Positions 1 to 8,625 of a stretch of 35,436 nt of DNA are shown here, in pieces. The notes under the pieces are model-generated. The model was given only the letters and a program-made list of their open reading frames with translations, was not told where the DNA came from and searched no databases. The translations under genes and the position numbers were made by a program. Location: assembly GCA_009731375.1 (NCBI GenBank), contig BJOX01000143.1, forward strand, positions 103,077 through 138,512, given 5' to 3'. Position 1 is the first letter of the stretch. Every line of letters begins with the position of its first letter. The DNA comes from Paulinella micropora. Lineage: Eukaryota > Cercozoa > Imbricatea > Euglyphida.

Positions 1-154
1 GGGGGGGGGGGGGGGGGGGGAGGGAGAAGAGCGCGTGAAGAGTCATGCAAGAAAAAGTTGCGAAATTGAATGGCCGTTTTTAAGTGTATGCCAAAAAAAA
101 CAAAAGATTCTCCTCAAAGCCGAGTCTGCAGCGACGTGCTTCATTATACAAGCA
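1..154. other. Left end: poly-G run and leader without a supported gene
   Basis: The window opens with a run of 20 G followed by purine-rich sequence. An open frame upstream of position 155 exists but begins only with a GTG, so I treat this stretch as leader of the next gene. The G run resembles those bordering gaps elsewhere in the window and may mark a contig edge. Confidence 0.5.
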
Positions 155-385
155 ATGGAATATCCTGGCCAGACGCTTCCAGTCAAGAGCGCCAAACCAG
201 ACTTCAACATTCGCAGCTTTCTGGAAGCGCAAACACATTTCAACACAGCCCTTGCCCAGCAATGCCAAACATTGATTCTCATGCTTGAACAACAAATAGC
301 CCAGCGTCTTCGGCGTCTGGAAGTGCGCTTAGCAGACATGGAAATGCTGCTGGCCCGCATGAAAGCTTTCCCGGAGAAACCTTAA
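155..385 (+). CDS. Small hypothetical coiled-coil protein (76 aa)
   Basis: The first in-frame ATG is at 155 and gives a 76-residue protein starting MEYPGQTL. The second half is rich in Q, L, R, E and M with heptad-like spacing (QQIAQRLRRLEVRLADMEML), which suggests a short amphipathic or coiled-coil helix. No signal peptide, membrane span or known domain is visible. It is convergent with the zinc-finger gene that ends at 538. The frame is open upstream to a GTG at 35, but that start is unlikely in a eukaryotic setting. I do not recognise a family. Reality as a gene rests on the ATG, helical composition and position, so confidence is moderate. Confidence 0.5.
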   Translation: MEYPGQTLPVKSAKPDFNIRSFLEAQTHFNTALAQQCQTLILMLEQQIAQRLRRLEVRLADMEMLLARMKAFPEKP

Positions 386-537
386 AGGAGACACGGAGAA
401 AGGAAAGGAGGGGGTTGCGCGTTTCCGAGCGGATTGGTACGCACTCGTGACTTTATTAAAAAAAATTACAGATTTCTTCTTTTTTTTCCGTTATCTTGAC
501 TTTGTCAGAGATCGGCGCCAAGGCGCAAAAAAAGTCG
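386..537 (-). terminator. Convergent intergenic region with AATAAA for the minus-strand zinc-finger gene
   Basis: The minus strand carries AATAAA at 452-457, about 80 bases after the stop of the zinc-finger gene (538), in an A/T-rich patch. This is where a polyadenylation signal is expected. No other coding feature is supported here. Confidence 0.55.
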
Positions 538-1253
538 CTACACAACGGGGGATGCGAGTGGCGCGTGCACCAGCCCGTGTGCCCGTAGGGCCTGCGGAGA
601 GGCAAAGGCTTTTTGGCAGCCCTGCCGTTGGCAGACAAAGGGCCTTTCGCCGGTGTGCAACCTCCTGTGATTCTGCCAATTCACCTTTTGCGTAAAACCG
701 CGACCGCAGAACTCGCAGTGGTACGGCTTGACTTTGTCGTGGATCCTAAGGTGTAGGCGCAGGCTGGCCGGGTGCTTAAGCAAAATACCGCATACGTGGC
801 AAGCGGTGGCGGGGTGCAGAGGCGGAGTTGGGGGTAGACTGCCAAATGTGGGACCCGCGTGTGCCACGACCGTGGAGTGCAGCTTCAGTGCCCAACCAGT
901 ACTGAAGGACTTGTGGCAACCGGGCAGGGTACACACAAAGGGGCTATCGCCGCTGTGAAGTCTCAAGTGGGACTGCAGGCTAGACTTCTGCGCGAACTTG
1001 CGTGCGCAGTTAGGGCACTCGTACGATGGGACTTAAAGCTGCTCTTGCGCTTGGCCCTAAACCCGCACATTGTGCATTGCAAGTCCTGGGGCACCGGCGC
1101 CAAGCGTTGGCGGTGGGTTCCCATATGCCTTCGCCAAGCAGCGTAAGATTTTGTCTCGCACGGGCAATGAATGCAGCGCCATCTCGCTGTCACTAGTATC
1201 TGCTTCCCGTTCTTTTCTCCGCTAGTCACACTGGGCTTTTCAGCTGTGCTCAT
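538..1253 (-). CDS. C2H2 zinc-finger protein, about seven fingers, one frameshift
   Basis: The ATG at 1253 gives MSTAEKPSV. Two overlapping frames (1253-963 and 966-538) together encode about seven C2H2-type fingers. Visible ones include CIHC...H-x3-H, CTMC, CPNC, CTLPGC (C-x4-C spacing), CHVC, CEFC and CQRQGC. Several are joined by linkers of the TGERP type, as in the segment HTGERPFVC. The frames change near 1028-1040, inside the second finger, which loses its last histidine; the indel may therefore exceed one base. Such fingers usually bind DNA or RNA and suggest a regulatory protein, either viral or captured from a host. The gene is divergent from the membrane protein at 1497. A polyadenylation signal lies at 452-457. 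The zinc-finger assignment is secure; the break may be sequencing error or true inactivation. Confidence 0.85.
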
Positions 1254-1496
1254 GCGTGCCAGACGGTTTTCTTGCTGTAGGCACTCGCTCTCTTTCTCTT
1301 TCTGCCTCTCTGTCTGTCTCTCTGGACTAAACGGTCCCGACAGGAAGTTGTTTTTGTACCACAGGGGGGGGGGCGCCCCCCCCCCTTTTTGCTCTTTTCC
1401 TCTTTCTCTTTCCCTTTCTACCCTTTTTTCTAGTTCTTGGATTTTCCTTATTAATTAATCAGACCAAGACTTAAACAGAGAGACGAACAACCGAGC
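1254..1496. repeat. Divergent promoter region with a perfect G10-CG-C10 palindrome
   Basis: This spacer separates two divergent genes. It is rich in C and T and contains a perfect 22-base palindrome at 1364-1385: ten G, then CG, then ten C. AT-rich sequence just before 1497 (around 1448-1460, TTATTAATTAAT) could act as a core promoter element for the plus-strand gene. I see no gene in it. Confidence 0.7.
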
Positions 1497-1874
1497 ATGC
1501 CGTTATCAACGCTGCCGTGGAAGCTTCGTGCCTGGAGCACGACCGTCGTTTGGTTTGAGGTCCTTGCCAAATACAAAACGCTTCTCAGCCTTGGTCTGAT
1601 ACTTGCTGCAATCGGGCTCTATTTTGCTTGGTTATATCGGACACAACGTAGACGGCCCAAACGCGCTTTCTGGGACACTCGCGCAGGGCGCTGCCTGGGG
1701 AGCTGCGTAGACCCTGCAAGCGGTCTTTGCCCTAGTACTATCTATCAAGAAAGCTACCCAGAGTATGAGATCCTTGCCTGCGTAGCGCTTCCAATCTGCG
1801 CTTGTTTTCTGGCCGCTGTCGTGATCGGAGCGAGTGTCTTTTTCGTGGGTGGAAGGGGTTCCGTCCTCCCGTGA
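1497..1874 (+). CDS. Small membrane protein with two predicted spans (125 aa)
   Basis: The ATG at 1497 yields 125 residues. A first hydrophobic segment lies at about residues 29-48 (LLSLGLILAAIGLYFAWLYR) and is followed directly by a basic stretch (RTQRRRPKR), which by the positive-inside rule places that side in the cytoplasm. A second span lies at about 92-118 (ILACVALPICACFLAAVVIG). Four cysteines lie between or in the spans. The loop between them is short. This fits a small viral envelope or host-membrane protein, but no family is recognised. It has its own AATAAA at 1976-1981. The uninterrupted frame, ATG and clear membrane topology make it a likely real gene. Confidence 0.75.
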   Translation: MPLSTLPWKLRAWSTTVVWFEVLAKYKTLLSLGLILAAIGLYFAWLYRTQRRRPKRAFWDTRAGRCLGSCVDPASGLCPSTIYQESYPEYEILACVALPICACFLAAVVIGASVFFVGGRGSVLP

Positions 1875-1975
1875 AACCTCCCCCCTTCACACTTTCTCTC
1901 CCCCGTTAGTTCTTCCCCCCCGGTCTCGAGCATCTCCCCCCCTTCCCTCCCTCTCTCTCTGCCCTCCGCAACCTC

Positions 1976-1981
1976 AATAAA
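1976..1981 (+). terminator. Polyadenylation signal AATAAA
   Basis: A canonical AATAAA lies about 100 bases after the stop of the membrane protein gene, at the end of a pyrimidine-rich 3' region and just before the next gene, whose TATA-like TATTTAAAA is at 1991-1999. Confidence 0.65.
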
Positions 1982-2011
1982 TGTCTTTATTATTTAAAAC
2001 AATAGGCGACA

Positions 2012-2110
2012 ATGACGCTGCGCCAAGAATTCTTGGATTATATTAGCTACCTACATCCCGTTTATATCTGTGAAGGCGGCATCTACACAAAAAAGCGAGT
2101 GACAACTTAA
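2012..2110 (+). CDS. 32-residue ORF whose stop overlaps the next start (TAATG)
   Basis: An ATG at 2012 opens 32 codons ending in TAA at 2108-2110, whose final A is the first base of the next ATG. Its peptide resembles residues 43-70 of the downstream protein: both have QEFL followed about 20 residues later by IYTK and a basic residue. Three readings are possible: a short upstream ORF with stop-start reinitiation, a partial duplication, or the true N-terminus of the 582-residue protein separated by a frameshift. The similarity argues that it is coding or was so once. Which reading is right cannot be settled from sequence alone. Confidence 0.5.
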   Translation: MTLRQEFLDYISYLHPVYICEGGIYTKKRVTT

Positions 2111-3858
2111 TGTGTGCTCTGTTTCAAAGAGAAGAACCGAAAGAAAGCCCAGTGAATTCCAGTTTGTGGAGCTCTTACATGTATGACAAAGGAGTGGGCA
2201 TTTGCAAAGAGAGTGAGTATAAGACAATATCGAACCAAGAATTCTTGGCATTCTACAAAGAACTCAATAAGAAAGTCAGTCCGCCTGCGGGCTTCACTCT
2301 AATTTACACAAAACTCAGAAATGGTGCAAAAAGTCAGGATAATCTGGTTAGGATTTTTCTTTCAAGAGTGTACGTCGTAAAAGCGGACCCCTGCCCCTGG
2401 GAGGCTGGGCTCAAGGTCTTGAGCACGCTGTTGCAGAACAACGAGCAGAAGCAGGGGCAGGAGCAGGAGGAGCGTCAACTTGCTTTAAAGCTAGCCAAAC
2501 CTCTTTGCACTTTGATAAAGCTGGGCAAACTCACAGGGCAGGGGGACGAGAGCCGATATGTAGCAGAACTCGAGAAGTACGCGCATCGAAAAGCACCTCT
2601 TTATGGCTATCACCGCCTTCGGCCCCCGGCAAACAATAAAGATTTTCGGCTACAGCATGACCGTTCGGGAGGTGGTGTGCTGTCTCTTCAAGCTGAGCGC
2701 TACGCTTGGTTGTTATCTCAAACGTGCTACTTTCACCGATGCGGACACGCGCGCTCCAAGAGAGACCCTTACCGATGGCTGCTCTTGCTTACCAAATACT
2801 ACTACGAGCGAGAGGTCCTTACCCGATCGGGCGCGAAAGTCCATTCCCAGTGGATAAACAACATGGTGAACGTAATACAGAGCAAACTTGTAGAGTATTG
2901 TACGCAAGATGATTCCTTGTACATAGTCACGTGCGACGGGAGATGCCTGTTCTTTTCTCTGAACGATGTCCATGTTGATAGCGGCTGTAACTTGTACACC
3001 GATCTGTCGCTGTTTGGTTTTGTCTGCATTGACAGTGCCAAAAAAATGCTAAGCCCTATTGCCGCTCCAGCCGCTCAGCTTTACGAACTGGATATAGGAG
3101 CCTGTGATAACGCTGTCTACACAGAAGTACGGCTAGATGACGTCAAGGAACTTCTAGGCCAATCAAAAGAACTTAATCCAGGAAAGAAGAACGTGGCCTT
3201 GTCCAATTTTGAAGATTTGCTGCAAAATGTGATAACCGACATTGGAAAAAAAAAGCAGTGCTTCCTGTTTAGCTGTACACAGCCCAATACCTGCGGTTCT
3301 TTGCAGTCTTGGTCCGAGAAACAGGTCCGGGACTTGCCCGAAAATACAGAAAATTTCAGGCTTGTTTGGGAAGGCTTGCATAAACTGCTCCAAGCGTATG
3401 CAAAATGCATCTATGGCCAACCCGCAATAGGTAAAAAGCCCTTGCCCCTGTTCCTTAGTTGGGCCCCTTCCGACGTGTGGGTCTACAATACTGGCATAGG
3501 GAGCGGCGCCGCGTGGAGTGTCCGCCTCAACGATGCAAAGTTTTACATAAACCCAAGGTTAATGCACAGCCTGACTGATCGGGGGTTGGACACAAGCTTG
3601 CTTTCAGCTGGCAACAGCACTATGCTAGCAGCGGCGCTTTATCTAGAAAACGTAGCCTGTGTCATGCACACTTGGGGTTGCAATTATCCGAAATTCTGTG
3701 CTCGTAGAATAGCTCTTGACGTGTTAGGGGACAATATCGAAAAAGCTGTCGCTGCACGCAAGCAGTGGCACCAATACTTGGGCTCCGAATACAAGCCGGT
3801 CGTGTTTCACACGGAGGGTAAATGCAGACATGTGAAAGACCTACCCCTGTGGGATTGA
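2110..3858 (+). CDS. Unknown 582-residue protein
   Basis: A long uninterrupted frame starts at ATG 2110, with a stop in the same frame immediately upstream. The protein is hydrophilic to mixed, without signal peptide or membrane span. It has many cysteines, histidines and aromatic residues in the middle (for example CYFHRCGHARSKRDPYRW) and a cysteine-containing C-terminus (CGNYPKFC-like spacing near the end, CNYPKFCARR). Residues 43-70 are similar to the small ORF just upstream. No catalytic motif or family is recognised, so no function is proposed. The length and lack of breaks make this one of the more reliable gene models here. A 10-base gap (3860-3869) follows one base after the stop. Confidence 0.85.
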   Translation: MCALFQREEPKESPVNSSLWSSYMYDKGVGICKESEYKTISNQEFLAFYKELNKKVSPPAGFTLIYTKLRNGAKSQDNLVRIFLSRVYVVKADPCPWEAGLKVLSTLLQNNEQKQGQEQEERQLALKLAKPLCTLIKLGKLTGQGDESRYVAELEKYAHRKAPLYGYHRLRPPANNKDFRLQHDRSGGGVLSLQAERYAWLLSQTCYFHRCGHARSKRDPYRWLLLLTKYYYEREVLTRSGAKVHSQWINNMVNVIQSKLVEYCTQDDSLYIVTCDGRCLFFSLNDVHVDSGCNLYTDLSLFGFVCIDSAKKMLSPIAAPAAQLYELDIGACDNAVYTEVRLDDVKELLGQSKELNPGKKNVALSNFEDLLQNVITDIGKKKQCFLFSCTQPNTCGSLQSWSEKQVRDLPENTENFRLVWEGLHKLLQAYAKCIYGQPAIGKKPLPLFLSWAPSDVWVYNTGIGSGAAWSVRLNDAKFYINPRLMHSLTDRGLDTSLLSAGNSTMLAAALYLENVACVMHTWGCNYPKFCARRIALDVLGDNIEKAVAARKQWHQYLGSEYKPVVFHTEGKCRHVKDLPLWD

Positions 3859-3859
3859 C

Positions 3860-3947
3860 NNNNNNNNNNTGTGCTGAGCGCGCAAAGAAAGTATTAAAAA
3901 AATTTTTAATTAAAAACTCGACAGAGCCTTGCACTTGAAACTGACAA
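3860..3947. terminator. Convergent 3' region with 10-N gap and ATTAAA signals
   Basis: After the 10-N gap (3860-3869) the sequence is A/T-rich and carries ATTAAA-type signals usable on both strands (around 3891-3916). It serves as the shared 3' end of the convergent genes ending at 3858 and 3948. Confidence 0.5.
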
Positions 3948-5846
3948 CTAGTTGCACTGAACGGCCTGTGCTGGAGGCTGGGGGTTGGCTTCGGCCTGTG
4001 ACACGCCAGCGGCCCAGGCTTGAGCTTCAGCTTCCTCCTCTTGCATCCAAAAAAGCTTTCTGCCCAGCATGACTATGGCGCTAACGCTCTCGACCAGGAG
4101 GTCTAGCGCCATGGCTAAGAGAACAAAGGAGAGTTCGGTTCGGGTGGACGAAATCAGAACGCCCAGCACAAGCATGGTCGTGAAGCCGCCCAGGTGAAGC
4201 GAGTAGAACAGGCGCTGGCCGCTAGAGACATAGCGACCCCCTTGAAAGAATCGTAAAGTCTCGTAAGACAGGTGCGCAAACACACATACATAGCTCGCCG
4301 CGGCTAGCAAGAGCACGTAGTTAGCGGAGTAATCGGGCGTGGCGTTCAGCGATGCCGGGTTCGTGGGGCCTGAACGTAACTCCGCCCCCCAAGGGTCCAG
4401 GGCAGTTAGGGCCAGGCGCGAGTCCGACAGCCAGGCGGCGGTTGCGTCACGCAGCAAGGCACCGCTCTGTGCCAGGGCGCCCGCTGTGTCGGGCGGGTGG
4501 TAGTCCGCGGCGGGGAAAAAAAACCTTGGTTCCAGCCTGGGCCACGCGGCACGCAGCACGTCGCGGGCGTCGCCTAGACCCGCTGCAAGCTCGGCCAGCG
4601 GCGGCTGGAGCCAACCGTCCAGCACTGCCGGGGGGTAGACGCTGTCGAAGGGCACGGTGCTGGCCCGAAGCCAGGTAGAAAACTCGGCGGGCTGGAGCCA
4701 TACCGACTCCAACTCCAGGCTGGGGCGCTGCCCCTCGAGCCAGGGCGCGGGGCCCGAAAGCAGGTCGAAGCCGCTGAAGTAGGAACCTACGCCGTTCAGG
4801 ACCATTGCACTGTACACGGCCCCGATGCCCTTGACGACCAGTGCCTGTTCGTACAAACCGCGCGCCTGCTGCTCGAGGGCCAGCGCGCTAGACGCAAAGT
4901 CGCGGAGGCGCAGCTGGAACCGCTCCACGGTCGTGCGCAGCGTGGCCAGGCGTGCCTGCAGCGCGGCCTCCAGGGCGTTGGCGGCTCCGTCGTACAGCTC
5001 CGCGGGCGCGGGCGAGAGCGTGCAAGCGCCTCCGGTGCGCCAGCACGCGCGCAACGCGAGGAACGGGTCGGGGGTGCCCGGGGCCCCGGGCAAAGACTCG
5101 AGCAGCTGCAACAGCTGCTCGAGTTCCTGTCGCACTGCCTCGCGGCTGGCTGCGGTGTGGTTTAGGGCGTAGCTGCGGTCGTAGGCCACGCGGTCCGACA
5201 CTGCTTCTCCTTGCATGCTCCAGGCCTGCTGCACGGTGTCGGCGAAGCCCGTGTTCTGCGCGTACACCTGCGACTTGGCCACCAGCCCCACTCCACCCTG
5301 CTCGGGCCGTGCCAGTCGCGCCAGCGCCACGAGCTCGGAGCGGTTACAGCCGTAACCCGGCAGCAGCAGCGGGGCGCCGTTGTCGCCTGGGGTACCTGGC
5401 GGAAGCTCGCGCAAAGGCGCCAGCAGCCATTCGGACGACGCCCCACAACAGCTCCCCCCGGCGGCCATTTCCAGCAGCACGCCGAGCGCCGTGACCGAGC
5501 GCCCCCAAGCTGTGGTGCACGCCTGTACCTGCGCCTCTAGTCGTTCCAGCTTGGCCTGATTCTCTGCGCTCGCCCGCTCGGCGCGCCCCAGCGCCTTCTG
5601 CACTGCCGTTGAGAGCTTGACCTCGCAGCGCGCAAATTGCCGCTTCACGCACCGCACGCTCTGCGCCTCCTCTGCCTCTACCGCGCCCTGCAACAGTCGC
5701 CACTGCCCAAAGATCTCAGCCTGCGTTTCGCCCAGCGGCACACCGTACTGCGCCACCTTGCCTGCGGCCCTGAACGAGCTGCACCACAGCAAACCAATCG
5801 CCACTGCCGAAATTGCTGCGCGCGCTTTCCAGTAAGACCTCCTCAT
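3948..5846 (-). CDS. Large membrane protein: N-terminal signal/anchor, ~450-residue ectodomain, three C-terminal spans
   Basis: The ATG at 5846 starts a 632-residue protein. After MRRSYWKAR comes a hydrophobic stretch (ISAVAIGLLWCSSF, about residues 12-27) acting as signal peptide or anchor. A long alanine/leucine-rich, partly coiled-coil region follows, with scattered cysteines and N-glycosylation sequons (for example CNRS and LNHT). Near the C-terminus are three spans: about 500-520 (YVLLLAAASYVCVFAHLSY), 540-562 (LHLGGFTTMLVLGVLISS) and 568-592 (LSFVLLAMALDLLVESVSAI). The tail is acidic and Q/A/P-rich. This architecture suits a virion envelope glycoprotein or an entry/assembly factor, but that is inference; no family is recognised. 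The frame is intact and strongly GC-biased. It is divergent from the gene at 6144 and convergent with that ending at 3858. Confidence 0.85.
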   Translation of the reverse strand: MRRSYWKARAAISAVAIGLLWCSSFRAAGKVAQYGVPLGETQAEIFGQWRLLQGAVEAEEAQSVRCVKRQFARCEVKLSTAVQKALGRAERASAENQAKLERLEAQVQACTTAWGRSVTALGVLLEMAAGGSCCGASSEWLLAPLRELPPGTPGDNGAPLLLPGYGCNRSELVALARLARPEQGGVGLVAKSQVYAQNTGFADTVQQAWSMQGEAVSDRVAYDRSYALNHTAASREAVRQELEQLLQLLESLPGAPGTPDPFLALRACWRTGGACTLSPAPAELYDGAANALEAALQARLATLRTTVERFQLRLRDFASSALALEQQARGLYEQALVVKGIGAVYSAMVLNGVGSYFSGFDLLSGPAPWLEGQRPSLELESVWLQPAEFSTWLRASTVPFDSVYPPAVLDGWLQPPLAELAAGLGDARDVLRAAWPRLEPRFFFPAADYHPPDTAGALAQSGALLRDATAAWLSDSRLALTALDPWGAELRSGPTNPASLNATPDYSANYVLLLAAASYVCVFAHLSYETLRFFQGGRYVSSGQRLFYSLHLGGFTTMLVLGVLISSTRTELSFVLLAMALDLLVESVSAIVMLGRKLFWMQEEEAEAQAWAAGVSQAEANPQPPAQAVQCN

Positions 5847-5918
5847 ATTAGCGTCTTTGTGTGCGCAAACAAGGAAATAAGCTTTTGAACAAGCAGGTTC
5901 TAGTAGTTATGGACAAAG

Positions 5919-5930
5919 TATATATAAAAA
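5919..5930 (+). promoter_or_regulatory. TATA-like box (TATATATAAAAA)
   Basis: A consensus-like TATATAAAA lies between the divergent genes starting at 5846 (-) and 6144 (+). Orientation best fits the plus-strand gene, giving a leader of roughly 190 bases that includes the CT-to-AG repeat at 5941-6100. The minus strand reads TTTTTATATATA and could serve the other gene. Confidence 0.5.
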
Positions 5931-5940
5931 GAATCTGCAC

Positions 5941-6100
5941 TTGTATTTTCTCTCTTTCTCTCTCTCTCCCTCTCTCTCTCTCTTCTCTCCCTCTCCTTGG
6001 AGGGAAGGAAGGTGAGGGCGGGGGCAGAAGGGAAGGGAGGAAGGAAGGGGGAGGGGGAGGGGCTTTTGAGAGTAGAAGAAGCCGACCCCCCAAAAAATGA
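5941..6100. repeat. Pyrimidine tract followed by purine tract (imperfect hairpin)
   Basis: About 55 bases almost purely of C and T (CTCTCTC repeats) are followed, around CCTTGG at 5995-6002, by about 65 bases almost purely of A and G (GGAAGG repeats). The two halves are roughly complementary, so the leader of the next gene could fold into a long imperfect hairpin or form a triplex. Confidence 0.65.
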
Positions 6101-6143
6101 ATTCTGCTTGCAAGGAAAGCAGGCTATTAATACTTTAAAAGGC

Positions 6144-8625
6144 ATGAGTTTGCTTCCGGTGTATGTCGAGCCCGCCGGTGCCGCAGCGGCAGACAGTGCC
6201 CTGGCAATTCTGTCGGATGGCTTTTTAAAGCTGATGGCCGATTTCAAGCAGGACATTTTTCAAGGGTCCAGCAAGGCAGAGGTTATAGCAGGCGGCGAGC
6301 ATGTGGTGTGGAAACTTGATAAGTGGGTATGGCGCCTGGGCGTACGGCCCGCCGAGGTGTACAGCTGGTCACGCGACGGGGTTGCGCTCCAGCTTTCTGA
6401 CCCCAACGAGAAGCGCAAACGGGCTGTTTCTATACTCGACCAAATGCAAAAGAAAACCAAGGAATTTGCAACCACCGGCATTACACCGCCAAAAGCCTTG
6501 CTTGAGTACCTTTTATCTGTGCAGGGACGAGCCCCTNNNNNNNNNNATCTGTGCAGGGACGAGCCCCTGCTTGGGCCCTACGATCCGGCTGAGGAACCTG
6601 CACAGGTAAGAGAACTAAGAGAGTTACTGCTAAAACTACAGCAACGGTACGCAGCAGATGATGTAGCAGAACTACTGCGGCGGTTCGGTGAGCTGTGTGA
6701 CTATGCCAGAGAAGGACACCGCGCCTGTGTCGTTACGCTAGAGCGAATGTCCTGCCTAGGCCCTGACTTGTTGGACGAGCTAGATAGCTTGCGCCAGAGT
6801 TACCTGAGAGGAAAAGAAAGATCAGAAAACAAAAATCGGCTCACGGGAATTCTGTCACAAGTTAGCAGGGCCATAGCGAGATTTGTGCTGGTTGCTAGCG
6901 GCGAGGCTGACATGCCCTGGAGAGTGTCGGCGGACACTAAGCCCGAGAACTTTGTCACGGTGCCACGAGATTTCGAAGCCGGCCAGACGTCCATGGCGGC
7001 AATTCGCCTGGTAGACGTCGATTTTTTCTACCACGAAGGAGAGGTTAAGCGGCCTAGCCTACAAGCCCCTGAACTCTTTACGCTGGGCAAGCGCTTGCAC
7101 GTGTACCCCTTGCCCTCGGAGCTGCGGAAAATACAGAACGCGGCTGCGCTAGTGGTTATGCATTTCCTGGTGTTCGTTTGCAACTGGCTCCGCGAAAGCG
7201 GCTTCGAGTCCAACCGAGCCTTGCGCCAGGACATATTCTGCGAACAGAGCTGTCCGGGGCTCGGTGATCAGGCAACCATTGTTTGGGGCTTGGAGCTGCT
7301 GGGCCAGATTGACCGCCACTACCAAACAGCGCGCGTCCAAGGTCTAACTCTGATCGCAGGGCTGACCTGGACCATACAGCAACACCACTCCAAATTTTTT
7401 ACAGCGTGCTGTCCCGTGGGCACTGGCCGGCTGTACACTTGCAGCTATAATTACAGCCTGCTGTCGCGCCTCGTCACTTGCGGAGTTTGCCACAAGCAGA
7501 GCGCGGGCGGGGCTCTCCTTGGCGCCCTAAACGAGTTTTATAGCACAGTGGTGCAACAGAGCGAGTTGCGCCAAGTAGTCAGGAAGAGCACGGGAGCCGG
7601 AGAGGGCCGAACAGCTCCGGCCTTCGAGCCTGGAGGAGGCTCACCGCTTGACTCCTGGGGCACGCCGTTTGATCCTGCCAAGCCAGAAGCAGAGGTGGCT
7701 GTGCTGCCAGATCAGGGCACAGTCGCGCCGGTGCCCACTGCTCTTAACCGGACGTCGGCTCTGTGTGTAGGAGATTTACTGACGCGCGACCGTATTGACA
7801 ATCTCAATATTACGACACAGCTTAGATTGGATATGATGGCTAAGGCAGCGGAAGAGCTGTAGCAAAGCACGAGTAAATACAAAAGTGAGGTTGATGGAAT
7901 CAAAGCTAATTTGGATGAAGAAACATCACGCATAGATAATCTAAACAGATATCCAGATACTCGTTGCTTCCATTAACAGACTGCGCGGCTGGCTTCGAAC
8001 TGTCATCGACGAAATAGATGGATGTGCGCAGGGGGAGGGAAAGCAAGAAAATTCGCTTGGTCTTACGATACGGCAGACGTCCTATAATGGTTTCATACAC
8101 GAGCACCAGCAAAAGCTAAAGCTGTGCACTCAAATAAAGAAAACTATCGAGGCAAAGCTTCTGGCATGGCAAAACAATGATTCGTGGAAGAGGGCGCTGT
8201 GTTGGGAGCCCTTTACCTTGTACTGTCTGTACTTGCTATTCCAGGAGCTGTGGGGGGTAGCGCCAGGGGCTGAACTTGCTACTCTTTACAAAGACTGGCG
8301 CGTCCGTGCGGGGCATGCTTTGGCTGACCTAAGCTATCACATACTTCCACTAGCAAGCTGGGCCTTTTTGCGTCCTCGCGCCGACGCCCAAGAATACCCG
8401 TCCACAGATGATCTACAAAAACGTTTTGCGAATGCAAAGAACATATTTTCCAATCATGGCTCTGTGTACCTATTATTAAGTAAGTTCATGATAGACATCA
8501 AAGATTTTGTGCAAGCCCAAATATCGAACCAGAACTCGAGCCTGAAGCTCTCTGTCGCAGGAAACAACTCAGCTATAAAGTTGCCAGCATGTGCGAGAAC
8601 ACATTACGACAAGTTGCAGGCCTAA
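6144..8625 (+). CDS. Large unknown protein, interrupted by an in-frame TAG and frameshifts
   Basis: The ATG at 6144 (MSLLPVYVEP) opens a frame that runs, across a 10-N gap at 6537-6546, to TAG at 7860-7862. Coding character continues in the same frame after the TAG, without methionine, for about 30 codons (QSTSKYKSEVDG), shifts frame near 7945-7955, and goes on to 8625 (ending THYDKLQA). The whole would be about 800 residues. Features seen: alpha-helical N- and C-terminal parts, a central region with cysteine pairs (CGVCHKQ), and a heptad-like segment around the TAG. No catalytic motif or family is recognised; a structural role is only a guess. The bridge over the gap is suspect because both gap edges carry the same 22 bases in different phases. 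The gene may be a pseudogene, carry sequencing errors, or use recoding. Confidence 0.6.
6515..6568. repeat. 22-base direct repeat exactly flanking a 10-N gap
   Basis: Bases 6515-6536 and 6547-6568 are identical and abut the gap on each side. This is the signature of two overlapping contig ends left unmerged, so the gap is probably artificial. Merging would delete 32 bases and shift the reading frame of the surrounding gene. Confidence 0.8.

Noticed and set aside
2023-2248. Two CCAAGAATTCTTGG palindromes as an hr-like origin or enhancer
   Set aside because: Both encode the shared QEFL motif, so protein-level similarity explains them; two copies are too few to argue for an origin.
5162-5703. 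Long GC-rich open frames overlapping the 632-residue membrane protein gene
   Set aside because: They lie in alternative frames of a GC-rich gene, are arginine/alanine/proline-rich and lack neighbours or domains; they are shadows.
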